A stretch of DNA of 64,000 bases from Versatilivorator sp963663845 (GCA_963663845.2 OY760650.2:2418001-2482000), one strand, 5' to 3'; counted from the stretch's first letter, positions 7,243 through 20,264 are shown. Notes: generated from the letters alone by a model not told the origin. Program-made: numbers and translations.

Positions 7243-9976
7243 TGGCGTCACGACGTCACGGGATGAAGCCCCAGCCGGGAGCGCGGGCGTCCCGCCCGCA
7301 CAACGCTGGCACAGCGTTGACCCTCTCCTCCACCCGGCTCGACCGGCAACGGCGCCAGGATTTCGCTTCAGCCGAGCCCAAGCCGTTCCCGGCGGCAGGG
7401 TGGCCGGGCGCCGCATCACGGGGAAACGGAGCGGCCACCCAACCCAGAGAATGCGGGCGAGACGCCCGCGCTCCCGGAGGGGCGCTTCCTCCCATCCTTC
7501 TTGCTCCGCGAGGAGGCACTGCCCCTGCCGATGCGGCAAAGCCGTCCCGCTTCGTGTGTCTTCAGTGAAACACCCAATCATCAATAAAGACGAACCACGA
7601 ATGAACACGAATGGACACGAAGACGGATGGACCTGCTTGGCTGCGACGCCGTCACGGGAGGAAGCCTCCGGGAGCGCGGGCGTCCCGCCCGCACAACGCT
7701 GGCACGGCTTCACCCCTCTCCTCCACCCGGGCTCGACCGGCAACGGCGCCACGATTCCGCTTCAGCCGAGCCCATGGGGTTCCCGGTGGCAGGGTGGCCG
7801 GGCGCCATATCGCAGGGAAACGGAGCGGCCACCCAACCCAGAGAATGCGGGCGAGACGCCCGCGCTCCCGGAGGGGCGCCTCCTCCCATCCTTCTTGCTC
7901 CGCGAGGAGGCACTGCCCCTGCCGATGCGGCAAAGCCGTTCCGCTTCGTGTGTCTTCAGTGAAACACCCGATCCTCAAAAAAGACGAACCACGAATGAAC
8001 ACCAATGGACACGAAGACGGATGGACCTGCTTGGCTGCGACGCCGTCACGGGAGGAAGCCTCCGGGAGCGCGGGCGTCCCGCCCGCACAACGCTGGCACG
8101 GCTTCACCCCTCTCTCCCACCCGGCTCGACCGGCAACGGCGCCACGATTCCGCTTCAGCCGAGCCCAAGCCGTTCCCGGCGGCAGGGTGGCCGGGCGCCG
8201 CATCACGGGGAAACGGAGCGGCCACCCAACCCAGAGAATGCGGGCGAGACGCCCGCGCTCCCGGAGGGGCGCCTCCTCCCATCCTTCTTGCTCCGCGAGG
8301 AGGCACTGCCCCTGCCGATGCGGCAGCGCCGTCCCGCTTCGTGTCCCTTCAGTGAAACACCCGATCGTCAATCAAGACGAACCACGAATGAACACGAATG
8401 GACACGAAGACGGATGGACCTGCCTGGCTGCGACGCCGTCACGGGAGGAAGCCTCCGGGAGCGCGGGCGTCCCGCCCGCACAACGCTGGCACGGCTTCAC
8501 CCCTCTCTCCCACCCGGCTCGACCGGCAGCGGCGCCGCGATTCCGCTTCAGCCGAGCCCATGGGGTTCCCGGCGGCAGGGTGGCCGGGCGCCGCATCACG
8601 GGGAAACTGAGCGGCCACCCAACGCAGAGGATGCGGGCGAGACGCCCGCGCTCCCGGAGGGGCGCCTCCTCCCATCCTTCCTGCTCCGCGAGGAGGCACT
8701 GCCCCTGCCGATGCGGCAAAGCCGTTCCGCTTCGTGTGTCTTCAGTGAAACACCCGATCCTCAAAAAAGACGAACCACGAATGAACACCAATGGACACGA
8801 AGACCGATGGACCTGCTTGGCTGCGACGCCGTCACGGGAGGAAGCCTCCGGGAGCGCGGGCGTCCCGCCCGCACAACGCTGGCACGGCTTCACCCCTCTC
8901 TCCCACCCGGCTCGACCGGCAGCGGCGCCGCGATTCCGCTTCAGCCGAGCCCATGGGGTTTGCGGCGGCAGGGTGGCCGGGCGCCGCATCACGGGGAAAC
9001 TGAGCGGCCACCCAACCCAGAGAATGCGGGCGAGACGCCCGCGCTCCCGGAGGGGGGCGCCTGCTCCCATCCTTCTTGCTCCACGACGAGGCACAGCCCC
9101 TGCCGATGCGGCAGCGCCGTCCCGCTTCGTGTGTCTTCAGTGAAACACCCGATCCTCAAAAAAGACGAACCACGAATGAACACGAATGGACACGAAGACG
9201 GATGGACCTGCTTGGCTGCGACGCCGTCACGGGAGGAAGCCTCCGGGAGCGCGGGCGTCCCGCCCGCACAACGCTGGCACGGCTTCACCCCTCTCTCCCA
9301 CCCGGCTCGACCGGCAGCGGCGCCGCGATTCCGCTTCAGCCGAGCCCATGGGGTTTGCGGCGGCAGGGTGGCCGGGCGCCGCATCACGGGGAAACGGAGC
9401 GGCCACCCAACCCAGAGAATGCGGGCGAGACGCCCGCGCTCCCGGAGGGGCGCCTCCTCCCATCCTTCTTGCTCCGCGAGGAGGCACTGCCCCTGCCGAT
9501 GCGGCAAAGCCGTTCCGCTTCGTGTGTCTTCAGTGAAACACCCGATCCTCAAAAAAGACGAACCACGAATGAACACCAATGGACACGAAGACGGATGGAC
9601 CTGCTTGGCTGCGACGCCGTCACGGGAGGAAGCCCCAGCCGGGAGCGCGGGCGTCCCGCCCGCACAACGCTGGCACGGCTTCACCCCCCTCTCCCACCCG
9701 GCTCGACCGGCAGCGGCGCCGCGATTCCGCTTCAGCCGAGCCCATGGGGTTTGCGGCGGCAGGGTGGCCGGGCGCCGCATCACGGGGAAACGGAGCGGCC
9801 ACCCAACCCAGAGAATGCGGGCGAGACGCCCGCGCTCCCGGAGAGGCGCCTCCTCCCATCCTTCTTGCTCCACGACGAGGCACTGCCCCTGCCGATGCGG
9901 CAAAGCCGTCCCGCTTCGTGTCCCTTCGTCGTCCTTCGTGTGTCTTCGGGGATCCCTCTTTTTTCCGCTTGTTTCA
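7243..9976. repeat. Tandem array of a ~393-bp dispersed repeat (one partial plus six units)
   Basis: Units begin at the tgaaacaccc landmark at 7566, 7960, 8353, 8746, 9141 and 9534 (steps 394, 393, 393, 395, 393), preceded by a partial unit from about 7243. The last unit ends in TGTTTCA at 9970-9976, mirroring the TGAAACA left edge. Inside each unit the motif gggagcgcgggcg(t)cccgcccgca occurs first forwards and then, about 160 bp later, as its inverse, so each unit is a composite palindrome. Single copies occur at 17850, 40511 and 50547. The period is close to 3 x 131, which leaves long chance open frames on both strands; I do not regard these as genes. Confidence 0.93.
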
Positions 9977-12295
9977 AATAAGCACGGCTTCGCGAAAGGC
10001 ATCCACGACCTGTTCCCTGGAGAGACCGGGGCACTCCAGGTAGCGTCTTCCCTCCACCGGGAGGACCACTCGGCCTCCCGCGGACCCAAACGCCACCGGG
10101 CCCTTCCCCGGGTCCTGCCACAAGCGCAACCCATCTCCCGGCAGTTCCAGCTCCACCCGGCCGCTGCCCGCGACGTGCCAGTAGACGACCCAGGAGGCTC
10201 CCTGGTGCTCGAAGTGGAAGGCGCGCAGCCGGTCGCCGCCGGGCCGCTCGATCTGCCGGCAGGGCGCCAGCTCGAATCCGCCGGATGCCGCCAGCAGCAG
10301 GGTGTGCTCCTGGTCCAGGTCCTTGAGGGCCTCCCGGTGGGCCGGCGTCAGCCAGCGGCTCACCCTCACCTCCTCCCACCGCCGCAGGACTTCAAGATTG
10401 TCGGGCGTCCTGGGGTGCCGTGAAAACTGCTCCAGCCGGCCCCGGAAGGAAATGGGGCAGTCCCAGGCGGCGGCCCGGCTGGTGACGAATTCCAGCATGT
10501 CGGGCTGGGTCCCCAGGGTCTCCGCCGAGGGTTCCCAGTAGTCGATCCACCCGTAGTTGAGCCCGGTGAAGTCCTTGGCGATGCGGGGCGCCTCCTCGCC
10601 GGGATGGGCCCGGGTGGCGTCCTTCATGACCTCGGGGCGGAAGATGTCGAAGGCGTTGCCCCGGGTGAGGATGTGCCAACTGAAGTGGGACTTGCAGGCC
10701 CCTTCGGCGAACAGCGGCCCGGGTTTCATCTGCCTCCAGGTGAGCCACTGGGCCCGGGAGACGTTGAACCAGTAGGGCGGGGGGACGTCCTCGGCGCCGT
10801 CGAAGTAGGCGAACCGGAAGCCGGCCTGGCCATAGAGCTTGCCCAGGCGCTGGGCGACCTCCTCCTGGATGCCGGTCTTCTGGTCGTAGACGCCCACCAC
10901 GCCGGCGACCTCTCCCAGCAGGCCGAACTTGCGGCCGGGCCGGTGGCCCGAAGCCCGGGTTCCCAGCGCTCCCCTGCGGCATTCCAGGAAGCGGTAGGGG
11001 CGCTCGGTGGTGTAGGCGCCGTACTCCACCAGTTCCTCCTCCAGTTTCAGCACCTTCACCGCCGAGTCCAGGTCGCAGCCTTCCGGGTTTTCCTCGACCT
11101 CGATAGCGGTCTGGCCGGCATCCAGGGCGCCGGCCAGGGTGAAGGTGCGCTTCAGGTTGAGGCGGGGGTCGGGCCGGGGAGTGATGTAGGGGTCCTGCCC
11201 GATGGCCTTGTTGTAGTGGTGGTGGAGTCCCGGGATCAGGCCGGCAGCCTCGATCTTGCGGATGATCCGCTGCAGGTCCCGCAGGCCCCCGGGGTAGCGG
11301 TCCTTGCGAAAGCGGTAGTGGCCCGGATTGGGGGCGAAGGCGGTGTAGTAGATCATGAAGGTCCGGAATCCGCCGCGCTGGGCGACTTCCAGGTGGCGAT
11401 CGATGTTGGCGGGGCTGACGTCGCTGACCCAGTAGTAGGAGTAGGGGTACTCCCGGCGCCGCCGGCTCTCCACGCCGGGAGGCAGATCGAAGTCCTTCTC
11501 CACCTGAGCCACCCCGTCCAGGATCCGCTCGCCGCCGGTCACGATGAGCGCCGCTCCCGTTCCCTCCAGCCTGACCCCCCGCACGGCCGCGGCCTGCATC
11601 AGGTGGTGGCCGTCCCGCTCCAGGCCGTCGATGCGCGGGTAGGGGTCGGTGCCCAGCAGGCAGACGGCCACCGAGTCGTCCCACTGCACGTTCAGCCACT
11701 CCCCGAAATGCTGGCGGTCGCGCACCGGGAGCTGGAGCAGGCACACCTCGTCGAGCGGAGTCGGCCGTTTCTGGCGAAAGCCCGGCTTTTTGGCCGACTC
11801 GATCTTTTCCACGGAAAAGCTGAAGTAGTCCTCGGTAACCCGGGTCTTGAGGGTGACTTCATGGTCCACCAGCTCGAATTCCAGCAGCAGCCGCTCCCCC
11901 TCCCGGCGCACCGAACGGACCGGGAAGGTCCTGGATTTGGCGGGGTACCGGAGCTGCAGCTCGTTTTCGTAGGGACGGTACTGGGTTACCGAAAAAGCGG
12001 GGGTGGCGGCCCCCGGCGCCAGGCATTCCTGGCTGGTCTGCTTGTGCCAGAGGCTGCGGGCGATGCCGTCCGGCCCGATGACCAACCTGGCTTGCCGGTT
12101 CTCCAGAACGATGTCGTCGGGCCCTGGAGTGATCGGCCTGCCACTGGTCGACCCCCGATTTCCGGCCTGTTCCGGCCCGCAGGCGGGCGTCAGCAACCCG
12201 GCGGCTCCCGCCAGCGTTCCGGACTTCAGGAAGTCCCGCCGGCTCTGGCCGCTGGGAGCCCGGCCTCTGCCGGGAGATTGTTTGGCTTCTTTCAT
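9974..12295 (-). CDS. Tat-exported glycoside hydrolase-like protein
   Basis: A 773-residue protein. The N-terminus has a twin-arginine signal (SRRDFLKSG, then a hydrophobic run) ending in a lipobox-like LTPACG, so it may be an exported lipoprotein. A beta-rich N-terminal domain is followed by a TIM-barrel-like centre with YSYYWVSDVSPANIDRHL, GLIPGLHHHYN and RFAYFDGAED. The last of these is the kind of beta-strand Asp used as nucleophile in clan GH-D-like glycosidases. A beta-sandwich-like tail follows (VVYWHVAGSGRVELELPG). I cannot assign a GH family or substrate. The stop codon TGA lies inside the final TGTTTCA of the neighbouring repeat array, so gene and array abut exactly. It is divergent from the dioxygenase gene. 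Confidence 0.75.
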   Translation of the reverse strand: MKEAKQSPGRGRAPSGQSRRDFLKSGTLAGAAGLLTPACGPEQAGNRGSTSGRPITPGPDDIVLENRQARLVIGPDGIARSLWHKQTSQECLAPGAATPAFSVTQYRPYENELQLRYPAKSRTFPVRSVRREGERLLLEFELVDHEVTLKTRVTEDYFSFSVEKIESAKKPGFRQKRPTPLDEVCLLQLPVRDRQHFGEWLNVQWDDSVAVCLLGTDPYPRIDGLERDGHHLMQAAAVRGVRLEGTGAALIVTGGERILDGVAQVEKDFDLPPGVESRRRREYPYSYYWVSDVSPANIDRHLEVAQRGGFRTFMIYYTAFAPNPGHYRFRKDRYPGGLRDLQRIIRKIEAAGLIPGLHHHYNKAIGQDPYITPRPDPRLNLKRTFTLAGALDAGQTAIEVEENPEGCDLDSAVKVLKLEEELVEYGAYTTERPYRFLECRRGALGTRASGHRPGRKFGLLGEVAGVVGVYDQKTGIQEEVAQRLGKLYGQAGFRFAYFDGAEDVPPPYWFNVSRAQWLTWRQMKPGPLFAEGACKSHFSWHILTRGNAFDIFRPEVMKDATRAHPGEEAPRIAKDFTGLNYGWIDYWEPSAETLGTQPDMLEFVTSRAAAWDCPISFRGRLEQFSRHPRTPDNLEVLRRWEEVRVSRWLTPAHREALKDLDQEHTLLLAASGGFELAPCRQIERPGGDRLRAFHFEHQGASWVVYWHVAGSGRVELELPGDGLRLWQDPGKGPVAFGSAGGRVVLPVEGRRYLECPGLSREQVVDAFREAVLI

Positions 12296-12372
12296 TTGGC
12301 CGGTATGACGATCTGGCCCTTCCTGGAGATGAAGGTTTTCACGTCCAGGAAGGTACCATCTTGACAGGGCGA

Positions 12373-12402
12373 TTGTCGATCTTGAGAGCTAAGGAGTATG
12401 AT
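12373..12402 (+). promoter_or_regulatory. Possible promoter for the phytanoyl-CoA dioxygenase-like gene
   Basis: TTGTCG at 12373-12378, an 18-base spacer, then TATGAT at 12397-12402. It lies in the 150-bp gap between two divergent genes and 45 bases before the ATG at 12447. The -10 match is good and the -35 match moderate. Inferred from consensus only. Confidence 0.35.
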
Positions 12403-12446
12403 GGTGTCGCCGATAGGGCCCTGGAGGTTCAAAGGGAGGCGCGGCC

Positions 12447-13397
12447 ATGGATGTCAGCAAGGTCTTCGACCCGGAACGGACGCAGGAAGGCTGTGAATTT
12501 CTGAAGCAGCAAGGCTACGTGATTTTCGACCGGGTCTTCCGAGGGAAGGAGCTGCAGCAGCTCGTCACCGATTGTGACCGGCTCATGGCCCGGGAGCGAG
12601 AATATCACTTCGATCCTGGAGACGGCCCGGAATCTCCCGGCGATGCTGACATCGAAGCCTACCTGGCCAGAACCTACAAGGTGGATGCGGAAGAGCTGAG
12701 CCGGGTCATGAAGAGAATCCGCCATACCCGGGCCCTCAACCACGACACTCCCTGGCCGGTGCCCGCCGAAGAGGTGAACCACAATTTTCTCCACATCCCG
12801 CTGCTGCTGGACGAAGGCCGCATGCAGCGCTGCTTCAACCTCCCGGCCAAGCTGATTGGCTGCGACCGCCTGTTCGACCATCCCATCCTGCGGCAGCTCA
12901 TGGGTGAACTGCTGGGGAAGGATTGCGTGCTGTCCGACATGGCCGCCACCCGGATCGGCCCCCATTCCGAGCCCTCCTACTGGCATGTCGATTCGCCCTT
13001 CACCATGGTCCCCGAGCCGCTCCCCACCATCCCCATGGCCATCGCCATCGGCTGGATGCTGGACGACTTCACCGTGGAAAACGGCGCCACCCGAGTGGTG
13101 GCCGGCACCCATCTCAGCGGCAGGAAGCCGCCCTGGACCTACGACTCGGTCGAAGGCGAGGTGGCCCTGACGGCCCCTGCCGGCAGCCTGGCGATCTGGT
13201 TTTCCCAGACTTGGCACCGGGCCGGCACCAACCTGACCGACGATCCCCGGCGGGCCGTGCTGGGGAACTTCATTTGCGCCTGGATCAAGCCCTTCAGCGA
13301 CTACACCCGCAGCATTCCGGACGATATCGTGGATCGCTACCCGCCCCACGCCCGCTACCTGCTGGGCTGGTCGGCCTTCGGCCCGGCCCGCGGCTGA
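12447..13397 (+). CDS. Phytanoyl-CoA dioxygenase family Fe(II)/2-oxoglutarate oxygenase
   Basis: A 316-residue cupin-fold oxygenase. The iron facial triad is visible: HxD in SYWHVDSPF (about residue 178) and the distal His in FSQTWHRAGTN (about 254), with the 2-oxoglutarate Arg expected in DDPRRAVL. The N-terminal ESxxxFxxxGYV-like start (LKQQGYVIFDRVF) is typical. The ATG at 12447 is preceded by GGGAGG at good spacing. No signal peptide is present. The substrate is unknown: the family includes lipid, alkaloid and natural-product hydroxylases and is often expanded in marine bacteria. It is convergent with the DUF1501 gene. Confidence 0.9.
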   Translation: MDVSKVFDPERTQEGCEFLKQQGYVIFDRVFRGKELQQLVTDCDRLMAREREYHFDPGDGPESPGDADIEAYLARTYKVDAEELSRVMKRIRHTRALNHDTPWPVPAEEVNHNFLHIPLLLDEGRMQRCFNLPAKLIGCDRLFDHPILRQLMGELLGKDCVLSDMAATRIGPHSEPSYWHVDSPFTMVPEPLPTIPMAIAIGWMLDDFTVENGATRVVAGTHLSGRKPPWTYDSVEGEVALTAPAGSLAIWFSQTWHRAGTNLTDDPRRAVLGNFICAWIKPFSDYTRSIPDDIVDRYPPHARYLLGWSAFGPARG

Positions 13398-13418
13398 CCG
13401 CGCGCGGCTTCCCTCGGT

Positions 13419-14846
13419 TCAAAGCAGGATTTCGTCGATGACTCGTCCGCCGATGTCGGTGAGCCGTTTGAAGCGCCCGGCATGGAGGAAGGTCAACTGG
13501 TGCTGGTCCAGGCCCATCAGGCGCAGCAGGGTGGCGTGCACGTCACGCACCGGCAGAGACTCTCCGGCGCTGCGGAGCGCGAACTCGTCGGTCTCTCCGA
13601 AGGTGGCTCCCGGGCGCACGTCGCCGCCCGCCATCCACATGACCAGCCCGAAGCGATTGTGGTCCCGGCCGGGCTTGTCGGAGACCACGTTGGAATCGAA
13701 AGGCGTCCGTCCCATCTCCGAGGCCCAAACCACCAGGGTCTCTTCCAGCATTCCCCGGGATTTCAGGTCCTTCAGCAGGCCGGCGATGGGCTGATCGACT
13801 TCGTGACACAGGACCGGCAGGCGGCCGGCCAAGTCCCCGTGCTGGTCCCAGGGTTTGCCCTTGCCGTGCAGGAGCTTGACGAAGCGGACCCCCCGCTCCA
13901 CCATGCGGCGGGCCATCAGGCACTGGCGGCCGAAGGCGCCAGCTACCGGGTCATCGAGCCCGTAGAGCTTCCGGGTGGCTTCCGACTCCGCGGAAATATC
14001 GATCAACTCGGGGGCCGCGGTCTGCATTTTGAAGGCCATCTCATAGGCGGCGATTCGCGCTTCCAGATCCCCGGTGCGGGTGCGCTGGCCGGCGTGCCTC
14101 CGGTTCAGCCATTTCAGCAGGTCAAGCTCGCTGCGCCGGCTGCCCGGTGAAGTTCCGGCCGGCGGGTGCAGATCGGCGATGGGATTGGAGCCCGGTCGGA
14201 AGAGGGTGCCCTGGTGGACGGCGGGCAGGAAACCGTGGCTCCACTGGGAAGCGCCGCCCACCGCGGGAGCCCCCTGTCCCAGCACGATAAAGCCGGGCAG
14301 ATTCCGGTTCTCGCTCCCCAGGCCGTAGGTCATCCAGGCCCCGATGGCCGCTCCGCCGGGAAGGATCTGTCCCGTCAGGGAATGATAGACGGCCGGAGCG
14401 TGATTGCTGCTGTCGACCGTGACCCCGTGGAGAAAGGCCATGTCGTCGACACAGGTCGACAGGTGGGGCAGCAGTTCCGACATCCAGCGGCCCGACTGGC
14501 CGTGTCGGGCGAAGCTGAAGGGGGAAGGGATGATGCGGTTGTGGGCGGTTCCGAGGCTGGCCACGTCCAGGTCGGTCCCGCGGACCGAGGGCATCTGTTG
14601 CCCGGCATACTTGTCGAGGACCGGCCGGTACTCGAAGGTGTCCATCTGGCTCACGCCACCTTCCATGAAGAGGAAGATGCAGTGCTTGGCCCTGGCCGGC
14701 AGGTGAGCCGGCTTGGGCAGCAGCGGATTCTCGGCCGAAACGGCCGAGGCGCCGGCGTCGCCTGCCAGCAGGTCCATCAGGGCCAGGCTGCCGAGGCCCA
14801 GGTAGGAGTGCTTCAGAAACTCTCTGCGTGAGGGTAGAGGGCTCAT
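13419..14846 (-). CDS. DUF1501 family protein, Tat-exported
   Basis: A 475-residue protein with a Tat signal (SRREFLKHS plus hydrophobic stretch). The body matches the sulfatase-fold DUF1501 family: CIFLFMEGGVSQMDTFEY near the start, WMTYGLGSENRNLPGF, WDQHGD, and the C-terminal EMGRTPF and GRDHNRFG segments. Such proteins are abundant in Planctomycetota, Verrucomicrobiota and some Acidobacteriota and are nearly always encoded next to a DUF1549/DUF1553 protein, as here: the partner lies 60 bp upstream on the same strand. Function is unproven; roles in polysaccharide or sulfate-ester processing at the cell surface are suggested for the family. Confidence 0.93.
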   Translation of the reverse strand: MSPLPSRREFLKHSYLGLGSLALMDLLAGDAGASAVSAENPLLPKPAHLPARAKHCIFLFMEGGVSQMDTFEYRPVLDKYAGQQMPSVRGTDLDVASLGTAHNRIIPSPFSFARHGQSGRWMSELLPHLSTCVDDMAFLHGVTVDSSNHAPAVYHSLTGQILPGGAAIGAWMTYGLGSENRNLPGFIVLGQGAPAVGGASQWSHGFLPAVHQGTLFRPGSNPIADLHPPAGTSPGSRRSELDLLKWLNRRHAGQRTRTGDLEARIAAYEMAFKMQTAAPELIDISAESEATRKLYGLDDPVAGAFGRQCLMARRMVERGVRFVKLLHGKGKPWDQHGDLAGRLPVLCHEVDQPIAGLLKDLKSRGMLEETLVVWASEMGRTPFDSNVVSDKPGRDHNRFGLVMWMAGGDVRPGATFGETDEFALRSAGESLPVRDVHATLLRLMGLDQHQLTFLHAGRFKRLTDIGGRVIDEILL

Positions 14847-14906
14847 GGTGGAATCCTTGAGTGGGGGCCTTCGGATCGGGTTTGTGGCCGCTATTTTACC
14901 CCAACC

Positions 14907-17630
<2,724 letters not shown>

Positions 17631-17849
17631 GGACAACTCCATCCATTGCAGCCATGGAGAGTATGTCGGAGAAAAAACCTTACAAGTCTTCAAGGCCCCG
17701 GGTCAAGCGGAAGGCTGCCGGAGCGGTCCTTTGGATTGGCGGTCGGTCGAGTCTGCAAGCGGGTTGCTATTGGAGGACGATGTGAACGGAACCCCGAAGT
17801 TGTACTAGGATAGCCCTGCCCCTGCCCTGCCGGGCGGATCATACGAGGG

Positions 17850-18209
17850 TGAAACACCCAATCGTCAATAAAGGCGAACCACGAATGAACACGAATGGAC
17901 ACGAAGACCGATGGACTTGCTTGTGTGCGATGACGTCACGGGAGAAATCCCCCCGGGAGCGCGGGCGTCCCGCCCGCACAACACTGGCACAGTCTCACCC
18001 ATTTCTTGGACCCGGCTCGACCGGCAACGGCGTTACGATTCTGCTTCAGCCGAGCCCATGGGGTTTGCGGCGGCAGGGCGGCCGGGCGCCGATCACGGGG
18101 AAACTGAGCGGCCACCCAACGCAGAGGATGCGGGCGAGACGCCCGCGCTCCCGGAGGGGCGCCTCCTCCCGTGTGTCTTCGTGGATTTCTCTTTTTTCCA
18201 TTTGTTTCA
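17850..18209 (+). repeat. Single copy of the 393-bp repeat family
   Basis: Starts with the TGAAACA landmark and ends with TGTTTCA, in the same orientation as the array at 7.2-10 kb. It has both the forward and the inverted gcgggcg/cgcccgc blocks, with an internal deletion near the right part. It fills most of the gap between the divergent DUF1549 and GH97 genes. The remaining non-coding bases there (17631-17849) show nothing I can identify. Confidence 0.9.
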
Positions 18210-18242
18210 GACAAGCTTGGCAGCCCCAGGCCGGAGCTTTCA

Positions 18243-20264
18243 ATGGATGAATGCAGGACCAGGACTCGCCGACCCATCGACCCGTTCAAGACCGCGCTGG
18301 CGGCCTTGACTATCTGCGCGCTGCAAGTTGTCTCCAATCCGGCGGTGCTGGCCCGTGATTTCCAGCTCAGCTCGCCCGACGGCCAGGTCACCGTCACGGT
18401 GGGCCTGAAGGAACTGCGGACCCCCTATCCCCGGGGAGTCCGCCCCTACTACCGCATCGGCTTCAACGGGGCGACGGTGGTGAGGGATTCCTGGCTTGGG
18501 CTGGATCTCGAGGGCGGGCCTCCGCTTGGGCGGGATTTCGTGCTGCTGGGCTGGGAGGCCTCGTCCGGGGACGAGCGCTACCGCCTCCCCTACGGAACCC
18601 GGGGGGAACTGCGGAACGCCTACCGGCAGGGGGTCCTTCGCCTTCGGGAGAGCACGCCTTCCGGCCGCCGCCTGGACCTGGTTTTTCGCGCCTACGACGA
18701 GGGGGCCGCCTTTCGCTACCGCCTTCCGCCCCAACCCGGCCTGTCGCATGTGGACCTGGTCGAAGAGAACTCCACCTTCTTTTTCCCGGAGGGCAGCCAC
18801 GCCTGGGTGCTGCAACTGCGGGGCTTCGCCACCAACTACGAGTCGGAGTTCAATCCCCAGCCGCTGTGGCGCCTGCAGCCCGGCGCCGTCGTCGGCCTGC
18901 CGCTGCTGCTGCAGACCCTGGGAGGTTCCTGGCTGGCCCTCGCCGAGGCCAACATCACCGACTACGCCGGCCTGTACCTGACCCCCGTTCCGGGCATTCC
19001 GGAAACGCTGGAAAGCCGCCTCTCTCCCCATCCGCAGCGTCCGGGAGTGAAGGTCCGCGCGGCAGCGCCGCTGCAATCGCCCTGGCGCGTCTTCCTGTTG
19101 GGCAAGACCCCGGGGAAGCTGATCGAGAACAACGGGCTGCTGCTGCATCTCAACGAGCCGACCCGGATTGCCGATCCCTCCTGGATCCGGCCCGGCAAGG
19201 CCGCCTGGCACTGGTGGAACGGCACCAGCGCCAAGGGGGTCGCATTCGAGCCGGGAATGAATACGGCGACCATGAAGCACTACCTGGACTTCGCCGCCGA
19301 CCACAACCTGGAGTACCTCCAGATCGATGCCGGCTGGCATCAGGGCAGCGAGGAAGAGGGCGACGTCACCCGAAGCCGGCCCGAGCTCGATCTCCCCCAC
19401 CTGATCGGATACGGGCGGAAGCGAGGGGTGGGCATCCTGCTGTGGCTGCACTGGAAGCGGGCGCGGGCTCAGATGGAAGAGGCCTTCAAGCTCTACGAGG
19501 ACTGGGGGATCGCCGGCGTCAAGATCGACTTCATGGACCGCGACGACCAGGAGATGGTCGGCTTTTACCACCAGGTGGCCCGCCGCGCCGCCAACCACCG
19601 CCTGCTGGTCAACTTCCACGGAGCCTACAAGCCGGACGGCCTGCGCCGCACCTGGCCCAACATCATGACCCGCGAAGCCGTTCTGGGCCTGGAGTGGAAC
19701 CGGCTGGGCGCCCGCTGCAACCCCACCCACGACCTCACCCTGCCCTTCACCCGCATGCTGGCCGGACCCATGGACTACACGCCCGGAGCCTTTCGCACCG
19801 CGCTCCGCAAGGACTTCGAGCCCCGGGCCCGGGAACCCCTGGCCCAGGGGACCCGCTCTCACCAACTGGCCATGTACGTGGTCTACGAGAGTCCCCTGCA
19901 GATGCTGGTGGACTATCCCGCCGCCTATCGGGGGCAGCCGGGAATCGAGTTCCTGGGCAGGGTCCCCACGTCCTGGGACGAGACCCGGGTGCTGGACGGC
20001 CGCGTGGGAGAGTTCATCACGGTGGCCCGCAGAAGCGGCAAGGAGTGGTATGTGGGCAGCATGACCGACTGGGAGGGCCGGGAACTGGACATTCCCCTGC
20101 GCTTCCTGGGCCCGGGCCCCTACCGGGCCGAGGTCTATGCGGATGTGGAGGGGGATCCGGCCGGCGTCGGCCGGCAACAGCGTCGGGTCCGCTCCAGCGA
20201 TGTGGTGACGGCCCGGCTGGCGCCGGGCGGAGGCCACGTCATGCGGATCTATCCGGAGAAATGA
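18243..20264 (+). CDS. Glycoside hydrolase family 97 enzyme
   Basis: A 673-residue secreted glycosidase. Signal peptide: ALAALTICALQVVSNPAVLA. The N-terminal beta-sandwich has the GH97 pattern SPDGQVTVTV ... YRIGFNG ... SWLGLDL. The barrel has WHWWNGTSAKG, EYLQIDAGWH, GVKIDFMDRDDQE and NFHGAYKPDGLRRTWPN, followed by the family's MDYTPGAF. GH97 members are calcium-dependent alpha-glucosidases or alpha-galactosidases of periplasmic carbohydrate use. VKIDFMD is the position of the retaining nucleophile Asp in alpha-galactosidase-type members, which I infer here. The ATG at 18243 has CGGAG six bases upstream; the longer frame to 18171 runs into repeat DNA and is rejected. Confidence 0.92.
   Translation: MDECRTRTRRPIDPFKTALAALTICALQVVSNPAVLARDFQLSSPDGQVTVTVGLKELRTPYPRGVRPYYRIGFNGATVVRDSWLGLDLEGGPPLGRDFVLLGWEASSGDERYRLPYGTRGELRNAYRQGVLRLRESTPSGRRLDLVFRAYDEGAAFRYRLPPQPGLSHVDLVEENSTFFFPEGSHAWVLQLRGFATNYESEFNPQPLWRLQPGAVVGLPLLLQTLGGSWLALAEANITDYAGLYLTPVPGIPETLESRLSPHPQRPGVKVRAAAPLQSPWRVFLLGKTPGKLIENNGLLLHLNEPTRIADPSWIRPGKAAWHWWNGTSAKGVAFEPGMNTATMKHYLDFAADHNLEYLQIDAGWHQGSEEEGDVTRSRPELDLPHLIGYGRKRGVGILLWLHWKRARAQMEEAFKLYEDWGIAGVKIDFMDRDDQEMVGFYHQVARRAANHRLLVNFHGAYKPDGLRRTWPNIMTREAVLGLEWNRLGARCNPTHDLTLPFTRMLAGPMDYTPGAFRTALRKDFEPRAREPLAQGTRSHQLAMYVVYESPLQMLVDYPAAYRGQPGIEFLGRVPTSWDETRVLDGRVGEFITVARRSGKEWYVGSMTDWEGRELDIPLRFLGPGPYRAEVYADVEGDPAGVGRQQRRVRSSDVVTARLAPGGGHVMRIYPEK

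Noticed and set aside
7243..9976. Possible CRISPR array
   Set aside because: Units of about 393 bp are near-identical throughout, with no short repeat/unique spacer pattern and no cas genes.
7400..10423. A 1,007-codon open frame and several shorter ones through the tandem repeat array
   Set aside because: The repeat period is close to a multiple of three and GC-rich, so frames stay open by chance on both strands; the same motifs occur in non-coding single copies, and the frame runs on antisense into the GH gene.
10604..12364. Long antisense open frame over the GH-like gene
   Set aside because: High GC produces long shadow frames; residue composition is Gly/Gln/Val-rich without motifs, while the opposite strand has a Tat signal and enzyme segments. 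The same applies at 37649-40441 and 59674-61815.
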